Source: Ferrithrix thermotolerans DSM 19514 (lineage in GTDB: Bacteria; Actinomycetota; Acidimicrobiia; Acidimicrobiales; Ilumatobacteraceae). Taken from it: a DNA stretch of 38,411 nucleotides. Positions 15,043-23,884 of this stretch are shown here, piece by piece (position 1 is the stretch's first letter; the number at the start of each line of letters is the position of its first letter). A program made the translations under genes and the position numbers. The notes under the pieces are model-generated. The model worked only from the letters and a program-made list of their open reading frames with translations. It was not told where the DNA came from and did no database searches. The stretch lies in assembly GCA_945861025.1 (NCBI GenBank), contig CAMASN010000029.1, forward strand, positions 1 to 38,411. Direction: 5' to 3'.

Positions 15043-17172
15043 CTAGCTCTTGAACAAAAACTCTTCGTCTTCGGCGCTCAACAGCAGACGAACCTCGTCG
15101 AGCACCAGCGGGTGCGCAGCGAGCAACGGGTCTGCATCGATGATGGCGAACGCAGCCTGGCGCGCCAAGCCAACCAACTCGCGATCGCGACGCAACGAGG
15201 CCAACTTCAAATCGCTGCGACCCTTTTGCATGGTGTTCATGAGCGTGCCCTCGCCGCGCAGGTCGAGGTCTACTTCGGCGAGCTCGAAACCATTCGTGGT
15301 TGCGACAAGCGCCTCAATACGCGGGTTGGTGTCTTCGAGTTCGCCGGTCACTAGCCAACACAACGACGCATGCTGACCGCGACCAACGCGGCCGCGGAGC
15401 TGGTGAAGTTGGGCAATGCCGAATCGGTCTGCGTCGAGAATGACCATGACCGTGGCGTTGGGTACATCGACGCCAACCTCGATCACGGTTGTTGCCACCA
15501 GCACATCGAGTTCTACTGCGCGAAAGGCATTCATCACCTGTTCTTTTTCGGCCGACGCCATTCGCCCGTGCAACAAACCGATACGCAACCCCTTGAGGTC
15601 TTGATGCATCAAGCGCTCAAATGTCTCCTGCGCCGAAGCAACCTCGAGCTTCTCGCTCTCGTCAATGAGTGGACACACCACATACGCCTGACGGCCTTCG
15701 CCGACGGCCCCGCGCACGTCGGACCACGCCGCCAACTCCATCAATTGGCCGTTGGCCCAATGGGTGACGATTGGGGTGCGCCCCGGCGGCAGTTCGTCGA
15801 GCACGCTCACATCGAGGTCGCCGTACACGGTCATTGCTGCGGTGCGCGGAATTGGTGTTGCCGTCATCACGAGCACGTCGGGAACGACATCACCAGCACC
15901 CTTGGTTCGCAGTGCTGCGCGCTGCTCGACACCGAACCGATGCTGCTCGTCGACAACCACAACTCCAAGGCTGTGAAACGCCACCGCGTCTTGGATCAGA
16001 GCGTGGGTGCCAATGATGATGTCGACCGTGCCGTCGGCGAGACCGGCCATTACGTCTCGGCGCTCTTGGCCGCTGATTCGGTTGGTGAGCAACTGGACGT
16101 TGAGGGCGCGCTCACCAAACAGGTTGTCGGGATCGGGCACACGGAGGCTGTCGAGCAGTCGCCGAACGCCCGTTGCGTGTTGCTCGGCAAGCACCTCGGT
16201 TGGCGCCATGAGCGCGCCTTGATGGCCGCCCTGCACCGCGCACAACATCGCCGACACAGCAACCACCGTCTTGCCCGAACCAACGTCGCCCTGAAGCAAC
16301 CGATGCATCGGATGCGGGCCGCGCAGGTCGACCTCGATCTCACCAATCGCGCGCTGCTGGGCCCCGGTGAGCTCATACGGCAACTGGGCGTAGAACCGCC
16401 GCACCAACTCGCTGTCGGTCTCGTGGCGAATGCCGCGCTGCTCGCGCTCGAAAGCGCGCTTACGCATCACCAACACTGCTTGCACGCGAAACAGCTCGTC
16501 GAAAGCGAGTCGGCGACGCGCTTGTTCCTTCTCGCCGATGGTCTCGGGGAGATGGATCTGACGCATCGCAACGGTTCGGTCGATGAGGCCGAACTCGTTG
16601 CGAATCGATGCGGGCAACGGATCGCCGAACCCGCGCGCTGCACACCGGTCGAGCGCGTTTTCGACCCAGCCAGCAATTTCCCATGTGCTCAGCTGCACCT
16701 TTTCGCTCTGCGGATAAATCGCCACGATGCGACCCGTGCGATCGCCGATGAGGTCGACAATGGGGTTCGTCATCTGCAGGCCACCGCGGTACACCTCGGC
16801 CTTGCCGAACAACACGATCTGCAAGCCCTCGCGAAGCTGACGTTCGCGCCACGGTTGGTTGAAGAACACCACGTGCATGCGACCCGACCCGTCGCCCACT
16901 TGCACCTCGACCATCGTGCGCCGATTACGCATCGTGCGCTTGGTCACCGAGCGCACCGTTACGAGCACCAGCGCCTCTCGCCCGGCCTCGAGATCGCTGA
17001 CCCGAGCTTCGTTCGTTCGGTCGACCCAGCGTCGCGGGTAGTTGGTGATCAGGTCGAGAACCGACGTGATGCCCATTTCGCCAAGCGCAGCCTGCTTCTT
17101 TTCACCGACGCCTTTGAGTCGTTCGACCGGGATGTCTCGCAGCTCGCGAAGCGTGATGGGCTCGGTAGTCAC
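15043..17172 (-). CDS. recG: ATP-dependent DNA helicase RecG
   Basis: Superfamily 2 helicase that reverses stalled replication forks and processes branched DNA. It has 709 residues: an N-terminal helix-hairpin-helix-like segment (VERLKGVGEKKQAALGEMGI), a wedge/OB domain, then the helicase core with Walker A GDVGSGKT, the DExH-type box VVDEQHRFGV, TATPIPRT, and late motifs TTVIEVGVDVPNA and QLRGRVGRG. The length is usual for actinobacterial RecG. The GTG start at 17172 overlaps the DAK2 gene's stop (GTGA), so the two are translationally coupled, a pairing also common in firmicutes (yloV-recG). Confidence 0.96.
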   Translation of the reverse strand: MTTEPITLRELRDIPVERLKGVGEKKQAALGEMGITSVLDLITNYPRRWVDRTNEARVSDLEAGREALVLVTVRSVTKRTMRNRRTMVEVQVGDGSGRMHVVFFNQPWRERQLREGLQIVLFGKAEVYRGGLQMTNPIVDLIGDRTGRIVAIYPQSEKVQLSTWEIAGWVENALDRCAARGFGDPLPASIRNEFGLIDRTVAMRQIHLPETIGEKEQARRRLAFDELFRVQAVLVMRKRAFEREQRGIRHETDSELVRRFYAQLPYELTGAQQRAIGEIEVDLRGPHPMHRLLQGDVGSGKTVVAVSAMLCAVQGGHQGALMAPTEVLAEQHATGVRRLLDSLRVPDPDNLFGERALNVQLLTNRISGQERRDVMAGLADGTVDIIIGTHALIQDAVAFHSLGVVVVDEQHRFGVEQRAALRTKGAGDVVPDVLVMTATPIPRTAAMTVYGDLDVSVLDELPPGRTPIVTHWANGQLMELAAWSDVRGAVGEGRQAYVVCPLIDESEKLEVASAQETFERLMHQDLKGLRIGLLHGRMASAEKEQVMNAFRAVELDVLVATTVIEVGVDVPNATVMVILDADRFGIAQLHQLRGRVGRGQHASLCWLVTGELEDTNPRIEALVATTNGFELAEVDLDLRGEGTLMNTMQKGRSDLKLASLRRDRELVGLARQAAFAIIDADPLLAAHPLVLDEVRLLLSAEDEEFLFKS

Positions 17173-18857
17173 TCAACCCCGAACAGGTACGGATACAGGG
17201 GCTGCCCACCGCGGTGAACCTCGACCTGTAATCCAGCGTGCTCGTCGGCGAGCCAAGCCCGCAATGCCGCCGTGGCCGAGGGGGTGGACTGAGCGCCTTC
17301 AATAATGGTGACGATTTCGCGACCTGGCGTGATGAGGTTCTCGAGCAACGCCGTGGAAGCCGAGATCAGCGAACCGGCGACACACACGATGCCGTCGCCA
17401 CGAACGATGCCGATCCAGTCGCCAACGGTGATCTGACCAGCGTCGCTGTTTGTGTCGCGCACCGCTTGGGTGACTTCGCCAGTTGCCACCGACGCTGCTG
17501 CTTCGGTCATCTCGGCGCCGTTGTGTTCGGCTGATTCTTCGGGGTCGTACACAACCAGCGCGGCGAGAGCCTCGGGCATGCTGCACGTAGGCACTACAAC
17601 AACGGTCTTGGTGGTGAGCGCGTTGAGCTGCTCGGCCACCGGAATGATGTTCTTGTTGTTTGGCAGCACGATGACTTGATCGGCGTTCACCGCCTCGACG
17701 GCTGCGAGTAATTCGGCGGTGGACGGGTTGAGCGTTTGGCCGCCCGTGACAACACCTTGCACGTGAAGTTGGTCGAAGAGTTCGGAGAGCCCGTCGCCGC
17801 TGCACACAGCCACAACTGCACAAGTAACCGGCGGCATGCCGGCCGCGCTGGCGCCGCGGGGAACCATTTTCGCCGCTGACCCGCCCTTGAGCGCGGCCTC
17901 ACGATGAGCGTGCTCTTCGGCAACCTCTTCGAAGAGATCGGTGACCCGAATCTGATGAGGGCGTCCTCCGTTATCGATGGCTGCCTCGATGGCGGCACCG
18001 ATGTCGTTTGTATGCACATGGCAGTTCCACAGACCGTCGCCACCCACCACCACGATTGAGTCGCCGATACGACCCCATGCCTGTTTAAACGGCTCGATGT
18101 TTTCGTCGGGTAGATCGATGAAATACATGACCTCGTAGCGCAACTCACTGACATCGCCTTCGCCACGATGCGCCACTAGTGCGAACAGATCGAACGACGA
18201 GTCGCCGACCTCGGCTGGGACGGGCAACGGCTCGCCATCGACCACGAACAACGCTGCGTCGAGCAACAACATGAAGCCCGCCCCGCCTGCATCGACGACC
18301 CCGGCTTCTTTCAGCACGGGCAGCATGTCGGGAGTGCGGTCGAGCGCCGAACGACCCGCATCTCGAGCCGCCCGCAGCATCACCGCAAGCGAGGCGCCGT
18401 CGGCGGCTGAGGCCTGCGCCGCATCGGCCGACTCACGAACCACCGTGAGAATTGTTCCTTCGATGGGCTTGAGCACCGCCTGGTATGCAGCGAGCGACGC
18501 GTTCTTGAGCGCTTCGGCCACTTTTGAGGCGGTGCCGTCGCTGGCCTCTTTCATGGTGTTAGCAATGCCGCGCAAGATCTGGCTGAGGATGACACCGCTG
18601 TTCCCGCGGGCCCCCATCAATGATCCGTGGCTGATCGCGGTACAGGTTGGCTCGAGTTCCGGAGCACTGTTTTCGAGCTCGGCGACTACGGCATCGAGGG
18701 TGCGGGCCATGTTTGTGCCCGTGTCGCCGTCGGGCACGGGATACACATTGAGCCGGTTGATACTGGCTGAATGAGCTTTCAGCGTGTCGCGGAATGTAAT
18801 CACGGTGTTGCGCAAGGCATCCGCCGAGAGCCGTTCTAGGGTGGGCACGTACCGCAT
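17169..18857 (-). CDS. DAK2-domain protein, fatty acid kinase FakA-like
   Basis: 562 residues from ATG 18857. The N-terminal DhaL-type kinase domain shows NVYPVPDGDTGTNM, with D43 and D45 expected to hold ATP-magnesium, and SLMGARGNSGVILSQILRG. The middle and C-terminal regions match the DegV-associated FakA/YloV architecture. FakA phosphorylates fatty acids carried by FakB to give acyl-phosphate, the same product as PlsX. No fakB is in this window. The alternative start is ATG 18878 (7 more residues); neither has a clear Shine-Dalgarno. Coupled to recG. Family assignment is firm; fatty acid kinase activity in this lineage is inference. Confidence 0.85.
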   Translation of the reverse strand: MRYVPTLERLSADALRNTVITFRDTLKAHSASINRLNVYPVPDGDTGTNMARTLDAVVAELENSAPELEPTCTAISHGSLMGARGNSGVILSQILRGIANTMKEASDGTASKVAEALKNASLAAYQAVLKPIEGTILTVVRESADAAQASAADGASLAVMLRAARDAGRSALDRTPDMLPVLKEAGVVDAGGAGFMLLLDAALFVVDGEPLPVPAEVGDSSFDLFALVAHRGEGDVSELRYEVMYFIDLPDENIEPFKQAWGRIGDSIVVVGGDGLWNCHVHTNDIGAAIEAAIDNGGRPHQIRVTDLFEEVAEEHAHREAALKGGSAAKMVPRGASAAGMPPVTCAVVAVCSGDGLSELFDQLHVQGVVTGGQTLNPSTAELLAAVEAVNADQVIVLPNNKNIIPVAEQLNALTTKTVVVVPTCSMPEALAALVVYDPEESAEHNGAEMTEAAASVATGEVTQAVRDTNSDAGQITVGDWIGIVRGDGIVCVAGSLISASTALLENLITPGREIVTIIEGAQSTPSATAALRAWLADEHAGLQVEVHRGGQPLYPYLFGVE

Positions 18858-18893
18858 AGTACAGAACCTGTCGCCCATCGCTTCGATCGCTTG

Positions 18894-18921
18894 TTGGAGA
18901 TTCGCAACGCGCTGATAGCCT
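18894..18921 (+). promoter_or_regulatory. Candidate promoter of rpmB
   Basis: TTGGAG (18894-18899) and TAGCCT (18916-18921) are 16 bases apart on the plus strand, 40 bases before the rpmB ATG, which is preceded by an AAAGAG ribosome site. The match to consensus is moderate. Confidence 0.4.
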
Positions 18922-18961
18922 TTGACGACTCGTTAGACCCTTCTGGGAAAGAGAAACCCTC

Positions 18962-19153
18962 ATGGCAGCAGTATGTGAATTATGTGGCAAGGGCCCTTCA
19001 TGGGGCATGTCCGTGTCGCACTCCCACCGTCGCACCAAGCGCCGCTGGAATCCAAACATTCAGCGGGTTCGCGCCCTCGTCGGTAAAACCCCCACACGTA
19101 TGAACGTGTGCACCGGTTGCATCAAATCAGGCAAAGTCGTCAAGGCCGGCTGA
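18962..19153 (+). CDS. rpmB: 50S ribosomal protein L28
   Basis: Large-subunit ribosomal protein, 63 residues. The N-terminus [12 protein letters not shown] and the following [14 protein letters not shown] are L28 hallmarks; CELC and CTGC form the zinc-binding pairs of the zinc-containing form. It is divergent from the DAK2 gene. The next gene starts 12 bases after its stop, and both end at a shared terminator, so they form a two-gene operon. Confidence 0.96.
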   Translation: MAAVCELCGKGPSWGMSVSHSHRRTKRRWNPNIQRVRALVGKTPTRMNVCTGCIKSGKVVKAG

Positions 19154-19165
19154 GGCGCCACCGTC

Positions 19166-19390
19166 ATGCAGGGCGTCATCAAGGCCTACGATCCCGGCAG
19201 CGGTGACGGCGTCGTCATCTGCGACACCGACCTGAATAACTACGACCTCGCAGCGAACGCGCTGCAGGGGTCGATCTTTCGCATGCTTCGTCAGGGGCAG
19301 CGCGTGGTGTTTTCGCTCGACTCCGATGGCCGCGCAACGGCGCTGAGCCTCGGCAGCGAAATCGATATGGGTACCCCCGATCACCACTGA
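19166..19390 (+). CDS. Degenerate cold-shock-domain-like protein
   Basis: A 74-residue protein with the general outline of a cold-shock domain: [17 protein letters not shown] at the start, where the family usually has a KWFN...KGFGFI pattern, and [17 protein letters not shown] later, matching the family's GQ-x-V-x-F strand. The aromatic RNA-binding residues of RNP1 and RNP2 are mostly absent, so ordinary nucleic-acid binding may be lost or altered. ATG 19166 is preceded by GAGG at 10 bases. The stop codon lies inside the terminator stem. The family call is moderate, based on layout rather than exact motifs. Confidence 0.65.
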   Translation: MQGVIKAYDPGSGDGVVICDTDLNNYDLAANALQGSIFRMLRQGQRVVFSLDSDGRATALSLGSEIDMGTPDHH

Positions 19391-19409
19391 TCGGGGCTTT
19401 ACATTTTTT
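19375..19409 (+). terminator. Rho-independent terminator of rpmB operon
   Basis: CCCCGATCA-CCAC-TGATCGGGG is a perfect 9-bp stem with a 4-base loop, followed by CTTTACATTTTTT. The stop codon of the preceding gene is within the loop-stem border (19388-19390). Confidence 0.9.
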
Positions 19410-19424
19410 CTCCCGTTTACTTTT

Positions 19425-19440
19425 GGCGCGAGTACGCGCC
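19425..19440. promoter_or_regulatory. Palindrome just upstream of pckG
   Basis: GGCGCG-AGTA-CGCGCC is a perfect 6-bp inverted repeat ending 3 bases before the AAGGAG ribosome site of pckG. TACTTT (19418-19423), a TAnnnT -10 match, stands immediately before it, so the palindrome would cover the transcription start. An operator or a 5'-leader hairpin are both possible. Confidence 0.45.
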
Positions 19441-19458
19441 ACCAAGGAGACTTCTTCA

Positions 19459-21255
19459 ATGAGCGGTACGAGTAACAACACGCATCTTCATCAGTGGGTC
19501 AACGAATGGGCAGAAATCCTTCAGCCCGACAGCGTCTACTGGTGCGACGGCAGTGCCGATGAATACGAGCGCCTCTGCCAGACACTGGTCGACGGTGGCA
19601 CGTTCACCCGGCTCGACGAGGCCAAGCGTCCCAACAGTTATTGGGCGCACAGCGATCCGGGCGATGTCGCCCGAGTAGAAGACCGCACGTTCATCTGCTC
19701 GGCCAATCCAGCCGACGCCGGCCCCAACAACAACTGGCGCGATCCTGCCGAAATGCGCAGCGAGATGACCACGTTGTTCACCGGCGCGATGAAGGGCCGC
19801 ACCATGTATGTGGTGCCATTCAGCATGGGTCCGCTCGGCTCGCCCATTGCACACATTGGCGTGCAGCTCAGCGACTCCCCCTACGTGGCTGCGAACATGC
19901 GCATCATGACCCGTATGGGCCAGGGCGCGCTCGACGCGCTCGGCAACAGCGATTGGGTGCCATGCGTGCATTCGGTTGGTGCCCCACTCGCACCCGGCGA
20001 CATCGATTCGTCGTGGCCGTGCAACCCTGACAACAAGTACATTGTTCACTTCCCCGAGACACGCGACATCTGGTCGTTCGGTTCGGGCTACGGCGGCAAC
20101 GCGCTGCTCGGCAAGAAGTGCTTCGCGCTGCGCATTGCATCGGTGATGGCTCGCGATGCCGGTTGGCTCGCCGAGCACATGCTCATTCTCAAGCTCACCA
20201 ATCCAGCCGGCGAAGCCAAGTACATTGCCGCTGCGTTTCCCTCGGCGTGCGGCAAGACAAACCTCGCCATGCTCGTTCCAACCATTCCAGGTTGGAAGGC
20301 CGAGACAATCGGCGACGACATCTGCTGGATGAAGTACGGCGCCGACGGACGTATCTACGCCATCAACCCCGAAGCCGGCTTCTTTGGCGTGGCACCGGGC
20401 ACCGGCTACGACACCAACGCCAACGCAATGGAGACCCTCTGGGGCAACAGCATCTTCACCAACACGGCACTCACCAGCGAGGGTGATGTGTGGTGGGAAG
20501 GCATGAGCGATACGTCGCCAGCACGCGCCACCGATTGGCGCGGCCAAACATGGACCCCCGAGACCACCACGCCAGCTGCGCATCCCAATGCTCGTTTCAC
20601 CGCACCTGCGGCGCAGTGCCCCTCGATCGCCCCTGAGTGGGAAGATCCAGCCGGAGTGCCGATCTCGGCAATCTTGTTCGGCGGCCGCCGTCGCACCACG
20701 GTGCCATTGGTTGCTCAGGCATTCGACTGGGAACACGGCGTGTTCCTTGGCTCGATCATGGCCTCAGAGACCACTGCAGCCGCCGCTGGCGCCGTTGGAC
20801 AGCTTCGTTTCGACCCAATGGCCATGCTGCCGTTCTGCGGGTACAACATGGGCGACTATTTCAGCCATTGGCTCAAGGTTGGCGCCAGCACCGATGCATC
20901 GAACTTGCCAAAGATTTTCTTTGTCAACTGGTTCCGTCGCGACGAGGACGGCCGCTTCCTGTGGCCTGGCTATGGCGAGAACAGCCGTGTACTCAAGTGG
21001 GTGTTCGAGCGCATCGACGGTTCAGTCGATGCTGTGCAGACCCCAATTGGCTACCTGCCCACCGCCGGCGGCCTCGACCTCAACGGTCTCGACATCGCCC
21101 CAGACGATCTCAACCAACTGTTGTCGCTCGACTCGCAGGGCTGGACTGCAGCGATCCCGCAGATCCGCGGCCACTTTGCCCAGTTCGGCGCTGCATTGCC
21201 GGCTCAGTTGGGCACAGCACTGGAAACACTCGAGGCTGGCCTCGCAAGCGCCTAG
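19459..21255 (+). CDS. pckG: Phosphoenolpyruvate carboxykinase (GTP)
   Basis: Interconverts oxaloacetate plus GTP with PEP, CO2 and GDP; the entry to gluconeogenesis or an anaplerotic step. It has 598 residues from ATG 19459, which has AAGGAG 9 bases upstream; the in-frame start at 19423 is rejected for lack of such a site. The kinase P-loop with catalytic cysteine is [13 protein letters not shown]. Substrate-binding segments include [23 protein letters not shown] and [13 protein letters not shown], and the nucleotide-binding [19 protein letters not shown]. Length and motifs are typical of the GTP family used by actinobacteria. Its TAG stop overlaps the stop of the convergent membrane gene. 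Confidence 0.97.
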   Translation: MSGTSNNTHLHQWVNEWAEILQPDSVYWCDGSADEYERLCQTLVDGGTFTRLDEAKRPNSYWAHSDPGDVARVEDRTFICSANPADAGPNNNWRDPAEMRSEMTTLFTGAMKGRTMYVVPFSMGPLGSPIAHIGVQLSDSPYVAANMRIMTRMGQGALDALGNSDWVPCVHSVGAPLAPGDIDSSWPCNPDNKYIVHFPETRDIWSFGSGYGGNALLGKKCFALRIASVMARDAGWLAEHMLILKLTNPAGEAKYIAAAFPSACGKTNLAMLVPTIPGWKAETIGDDICWMKYGADGRIYAINPEAGFFGVAPGTGYDTNANAMETLWGNSIFTNTALTSEGDVWWEGMSDTSPARATDWRGQTWTPETTTPAAHPNARFTAPAAQCPSIAPEWEDPAGVPISAILFGGRRRTTVPLVAQAFDWEHGVFLGSIMASETTAAAAGAVGQLRFDPMAMLPFCGYNMGDYFSHWLKVGASTDASNLPKIFFVNWFRRDEDGRFLWPGYGENSRVLKWVFERIDGSVDAVQTPIGYLPTAGGLDLNGLDIAPDDLNQLLSLDSQGWTAAIPQIRGHFAQFGAALPAQLGTALETLEAGLASA

Positions 21256-21620
21256 CCAACAAGCATGGCCCTAATACCTAGGCCCATCAAGAACAGTCCC
21301 CCACCGCCGTACAGCAGGTAGGTCTTGCCCTTGAGTAGCGGGCGGTAGCTGTAGATGATGGCCACCACGATGATGGCCACAAACCCGTAGAACGCGTGAA
21401 ACTTCTGGAAGTTGTATTTGTACTTGTTCACCAAAGCGACGCCCATCGCCACCTGGATAAAGATAGACACTTCGACAATGCCGATGAACCACCACAGTGC
21501 GCGCGTGCGCAGCGCCGTGTACTTGTGAGCGGCCAGCGACCAGATGCCCGCTAACCCATTTCCAAAGATGACGAACCATGTCCAGTTTGCGTGGAGGTCG
21601 CGCAGCAGTAAGCCAGTCAG
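21252..21620 (-). CDS. Small polytopic membrane protein, unknown function
   Basis: About 122 residues with four likely transmembrane helices: [57 protein letters not shown] and [16 protein letters not shown]. The first ATG/GTG in frame (GTG 21470) would discard the first helix, yet the frame stays open and hydrophobic back to a TAA at ~21638 without ATG, GTG or TTG. I place the start tentatively at CTG 21620, with GGCGG about 8 bases upstream; ATT 21626 is another possibility. Three histidines lie near helix ends. The family is not recognised. The stop codon shares CTAG with the pckG stop on the other strand. Confidence 0.6.
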   Translation of the reverse strand: MTGLLLRDLHANWTWFVIFGNGLAGIWSLAAHKYTALRTRALWWFIGIVEVSIFIQVAMGVALVNKYKYNFQKFHAFYGFVAIIVVAIIYSYRPLLKGKTYLLYGGGGLFLMGLGIRAMLVG

Positions 21621-21644
21621 AACAATCGCCGCCCGTTAAAACGA

Positions 21645-22487
21645 TCAGTTCGCAGCGGCACTGGCGGCCGATGCGGTGGCTCGAAGTTGTTGTTGCTCGT
21701 GTGCCTCTGTGTAGGCCTGCGCCGCGATCTCAACAAGGTCGGCGATTTCGGCATCGTCGAAACCTGCGAGACGACGGAAGTTGCGGGCGAGGTGCACTGG
21801 GTGCTCGTCGCTCTCGCCACGGAAACCACCGAAGCTGAACAGTTTGTCGACGGCGCGCTGAAACTCAAGGGCGTCCTTCAGTCGCTGTGGATCATCGGCG
21901 GTGAGCTTGCGCAGCCAATCGCTACCCATCTTCACGTGGGTCACCTCGTCGGCGAGCATCCAGTCTTCACAGAACTGCATCACGGGATCGTCGAGCGTGG
22001 TGCCGAAGTTTTTCATCGTGGTGAACACGTCGATAGCCAAACCTTCGAGCGCACGGTTCACGCCGGTAAGGCGTAGCACCGGGTCGGCGTTACATGCGGC
22101 TTCGTAGAGCACAGTGCCCTCGCCGAACTCGCCAATCTCGCTGCCCATGTGCTCGCTGAGCTTGCAGCTGATCTCGACGTGACGGGCTTCGTCCCAACAC
22201 TGGCGAGCCATGTCGAGTTTCATGGCAAACGGCGCCTGCTCGCGACCGGTACCGGTCTCGAAATCGAAGCATGTGCGGCCGGCGCCCTCGAGCGCCTGAA
22301 TCTCGCCGACAAAGATGCCGTGCATCAGGCCACGAGCATTGTCGCTGGCGTTCACGTAGGTGGGGGCGATTGGGTTGATCTGAGCCGATGGGCTGAGATT
22401 GCGCGGATCGAAAATAGTGGTTTCGATCGACACCCGCTGGAAGCGTGAGTCACGTGCCAATTCAGCAACAGGCAGCATTCGTTTCAT
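21645..22487 (-). CDS. DUF455-type ferritin-like protein
   Basis: 280-residue helical protein of the ferritin-like superfamily, most like DUF455. Candidate metal-ligand segments are GEIQALEGAGR, WDEARHVEISCKL and LADEVTHVKMGSDW, each carrying Glu and His as in di-iron helices (ExxH). Residues past ~265 are Ala/Ser/Thr-rich and probably disordered. ATG 22487 has an excellent GGAGG 7 bases upstream. The reaction of the family is not established; an oxidase or hydroxylase-like role is possible. It is followed by the small membrane gene, about 24 bases downstream. Confidence 0.8.
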   Translation of the reverse strand: MKRMLPVAELARDSRFQRVSIETTIFDPRNLSPSAQINPIAPTYVNASDNARGLMHGIFVGEIQALEGAGRTCFDFETGTGREQAPFAMKLDMARQCWDEARHVEISCKLSEHMGSEIGEFGEGTVLYEAACNADPVLRLTGVNRALEGLAIDVFTTMKNFGTTLDDPVMQFCEDWMLADEVTHVKMGSDWLRKLTADDPQRLKDALEFQRAVDKLFSFGGFRGESDEHPVHLARNFRRLAGFDDAEIADLVEIAAQAYTEAHEQQQLRATASAASAAAN

Positions 22488-22507
22488 GGCAGTACCTCCG
22501 AGGCGAA

Positions 22508-22536
22508 CAGTGTGTTCAGCCTAGTCACTATGTCAA
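22508..22536 (-). promoter_or_regulatory. Candidate promoter of the DUF455 gene
   Basis: A perfect TTGACA (22536-22531) stands 17 bases from ACACTG (22513-22508) on the minus strand. TAGGCT (22523-22518) is a better TAnnnT -10 match but lacks a -35 at proper distance. It lies in the 71-base gap between the lipoprotein stop and the DUF455 start. Confidence 0.35.
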
Positions 22537-22558
22537 CTGCGAGGCTGTGTCGGTGACG

Positions 22559-23281
22559 TTACTCACCGCAGCCGGTGCCGCCCACGAAACTAGTGACCAC
22601 ACCAGCCGGGCCGGTGTTAGTGAGATAGGCGACGAGACCTTCAGAGATCTTGGCCCATGGGCCGACGAGTTCGTCACCGGCAAAGATCACTGCGGAAGGA
22701 TATGCAGCGCGCAATTGCGACACAGTGAAGCCAATGCCGATGAGCGCTGGCGCCTCGGTGACCAACCCAAACGGTGCGATGACCTCGCCAGCGGGAGGAC
22801 CATACGACCACGCGAAGAAGTGACGACGCAACGTAGAAACGTTGCTCTGGTCGCCGAACAACAGCGCCAGATCGCCCCAGGTGACATTGCGGACCTCGGT
22901 GCCTGGACAGGTGCGTTGCACCGCTGACACCCAACCAGAGTCTGTGCTTGGCGGCCCGAGAAGACCGCGAAGGTATGCAATCACGCCTTCGGGTTCAGCC
23001 CCGAACAATGCATCGCCGACTCCATCGGGTCGCAGCGTGATCGAAGCTCCGACGGGCACCGTGGTGGCCACGGCAGGGGTTGTGCTGGTGGCGTCAACAA
23101 CAGTGGTGGTTGTCTCAACCACCGAGGTCGTGCTTGATTCATCGACCACTGCGGACACGTCGGTTGTGGATTCGCCAAGCGACGAGTCGGGCGAATTGCT
23201 TGAAGAACTTCCGCACGCTGCCAACATCATCGATGTCGATATGCATGCAGCCAGAAACACTGGGCGATGACGATTTCTCAT
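22559..23281 (-). CDS. Predicted lipoprotein
   Basis: 240-residue exported protein. Residues 1-23 are a lipoprotein signal: basic MRNRHRP, a hydrophobic stretch and lipobox LAAC with C23. A long Ser/Thr/Val linker follows (to ~95) and then a compact domain of about 145 residues containing VGDALFGAEPEGVIAYL, TWGDLALLFGD and a terminal VGGTGCGE. The domain is not assigned. The in-frame GTG at 23329 would put 16 polar residues before the signal, so ATG 23281 is preferred. The histidine phosphatase gene lies just upstream on the same strand. Confidence 0.75.
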   Translation of the reverse strand: MRNRHRPVFLAACISTSMMLAACGSSSSNSPDSSLGESTTDVSAVVDESSTTSVVETTTTVVDATSTTPAVATTVPVGASITLRPDGVGDALFGAEPEGVIAYLRGLLGPPSTDSGWVSAVQRTCPGTEVRNVTWGDLALLFGDQSNVSTLRRHFFAWSYGPPAGEVIAPFGLVTEAPALIGIGFTVSQLRAAYPSAVIFAGDELVGPWAKISEGLVAYLTNTGPAGVVTSFVGGTGCGE

Positions 23282-23329
23282 GTGCAGAGTTTGCCCGTTC
23301 GAGCGACCAAACTCGCGCCACCACCGCAC

Positions 23330-23881
23330 TTAGCGAATCAGTGTGTCGGCTTCGTGGCCACCCTCGACCAAGTGCAGTTGGCCATCGACGACATCGACGA
23401 TGGTGATCGAACAGTTGTCGAGGCTGCGGATGACCACGCGATCGTCGTGACTCGCCGCACCGATGGCGGCATTGATCGCTATGAAATGACTCGATACAAC
23501 GGTGTCGGTTGTCATCGCCGCCAGGCACGCAACTACGCCATCGCGAAAGGCTGTGTAGCGCGGCTCAAGCACACTCCAGGTGCCGCTCATCGTGATGCGA
23601 AGCCACTCGACGCGCTCGGTCATGGGAACACCGTGAGGCGACGGAATTTCGGCAACTGCGGGTTCAATGACAGCTGTTGTTGACCACCGCTGGGCAAGCG
23701 CGCCAGCGGTTTGCTGACACCGCAGCAGCGGGCTCGACACCAACGCAAGGGGCCCCAGCGGAGCCAACACATCGGCCATCGCGTTGGCTTGCTGCACGCC
23801 GAGATCGTCGAGACCCGGATCGGGGTCTATGTTCCAGCCGGCTGCGGCGCGGCCGTGTCGTACGAGATAGAGACGAGGCAT
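23330..23881 (-). CDS. Histidine phosphatase family protein
   Basis: 183 residues, branch of the histidine phosphatase superfamily (SixA/phosphoglycerate mutase-like). The catalytic RHG is at 8-10 in LYLVRHG; SSPLLRCQQTA supplies the conserved arginine, and SSHFIAINAAIG carries the second histidine. The substrate cannot be predicted. The ATG lies 3 bases after the PIG-L deacetylase stop, so the two are probably co-translated. Confidence 0.88.
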   Translation of the reverse strand: MPRLYLVRHGRAAAGWNIDPDPGLDDLGVQQANAMADVLAPLGPLALVSSPLLRCQQTAGALAQRWSTTAVIEPAVAEIPSPHGVPMTERVEWLRITMSGTWSVLEPRYTAFRDGVVACLAAMTTDTVVSSHFIAINAAIGAASHDDRVVIRSLDNCSITIVDVVDGQLHLVEGGHEADTLIR

Positions 23882-23884
23882 CGG

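Noticed and set aside
15370-17217. 615-codon open frame on the plus strand across recG
   Set aside because: Exactly antisense to a complete, motif-rich recG; long antisense frames arise from the codon bias of GC-rich genes. The translation is His/Ala/Val rich with no domain.
19456-20736. 426-codon minus-strand frame across pckG
   Set aside because: Antisense to pckG with all its catalytic motifs; composition is unlike a folded protein and there is no start signal.
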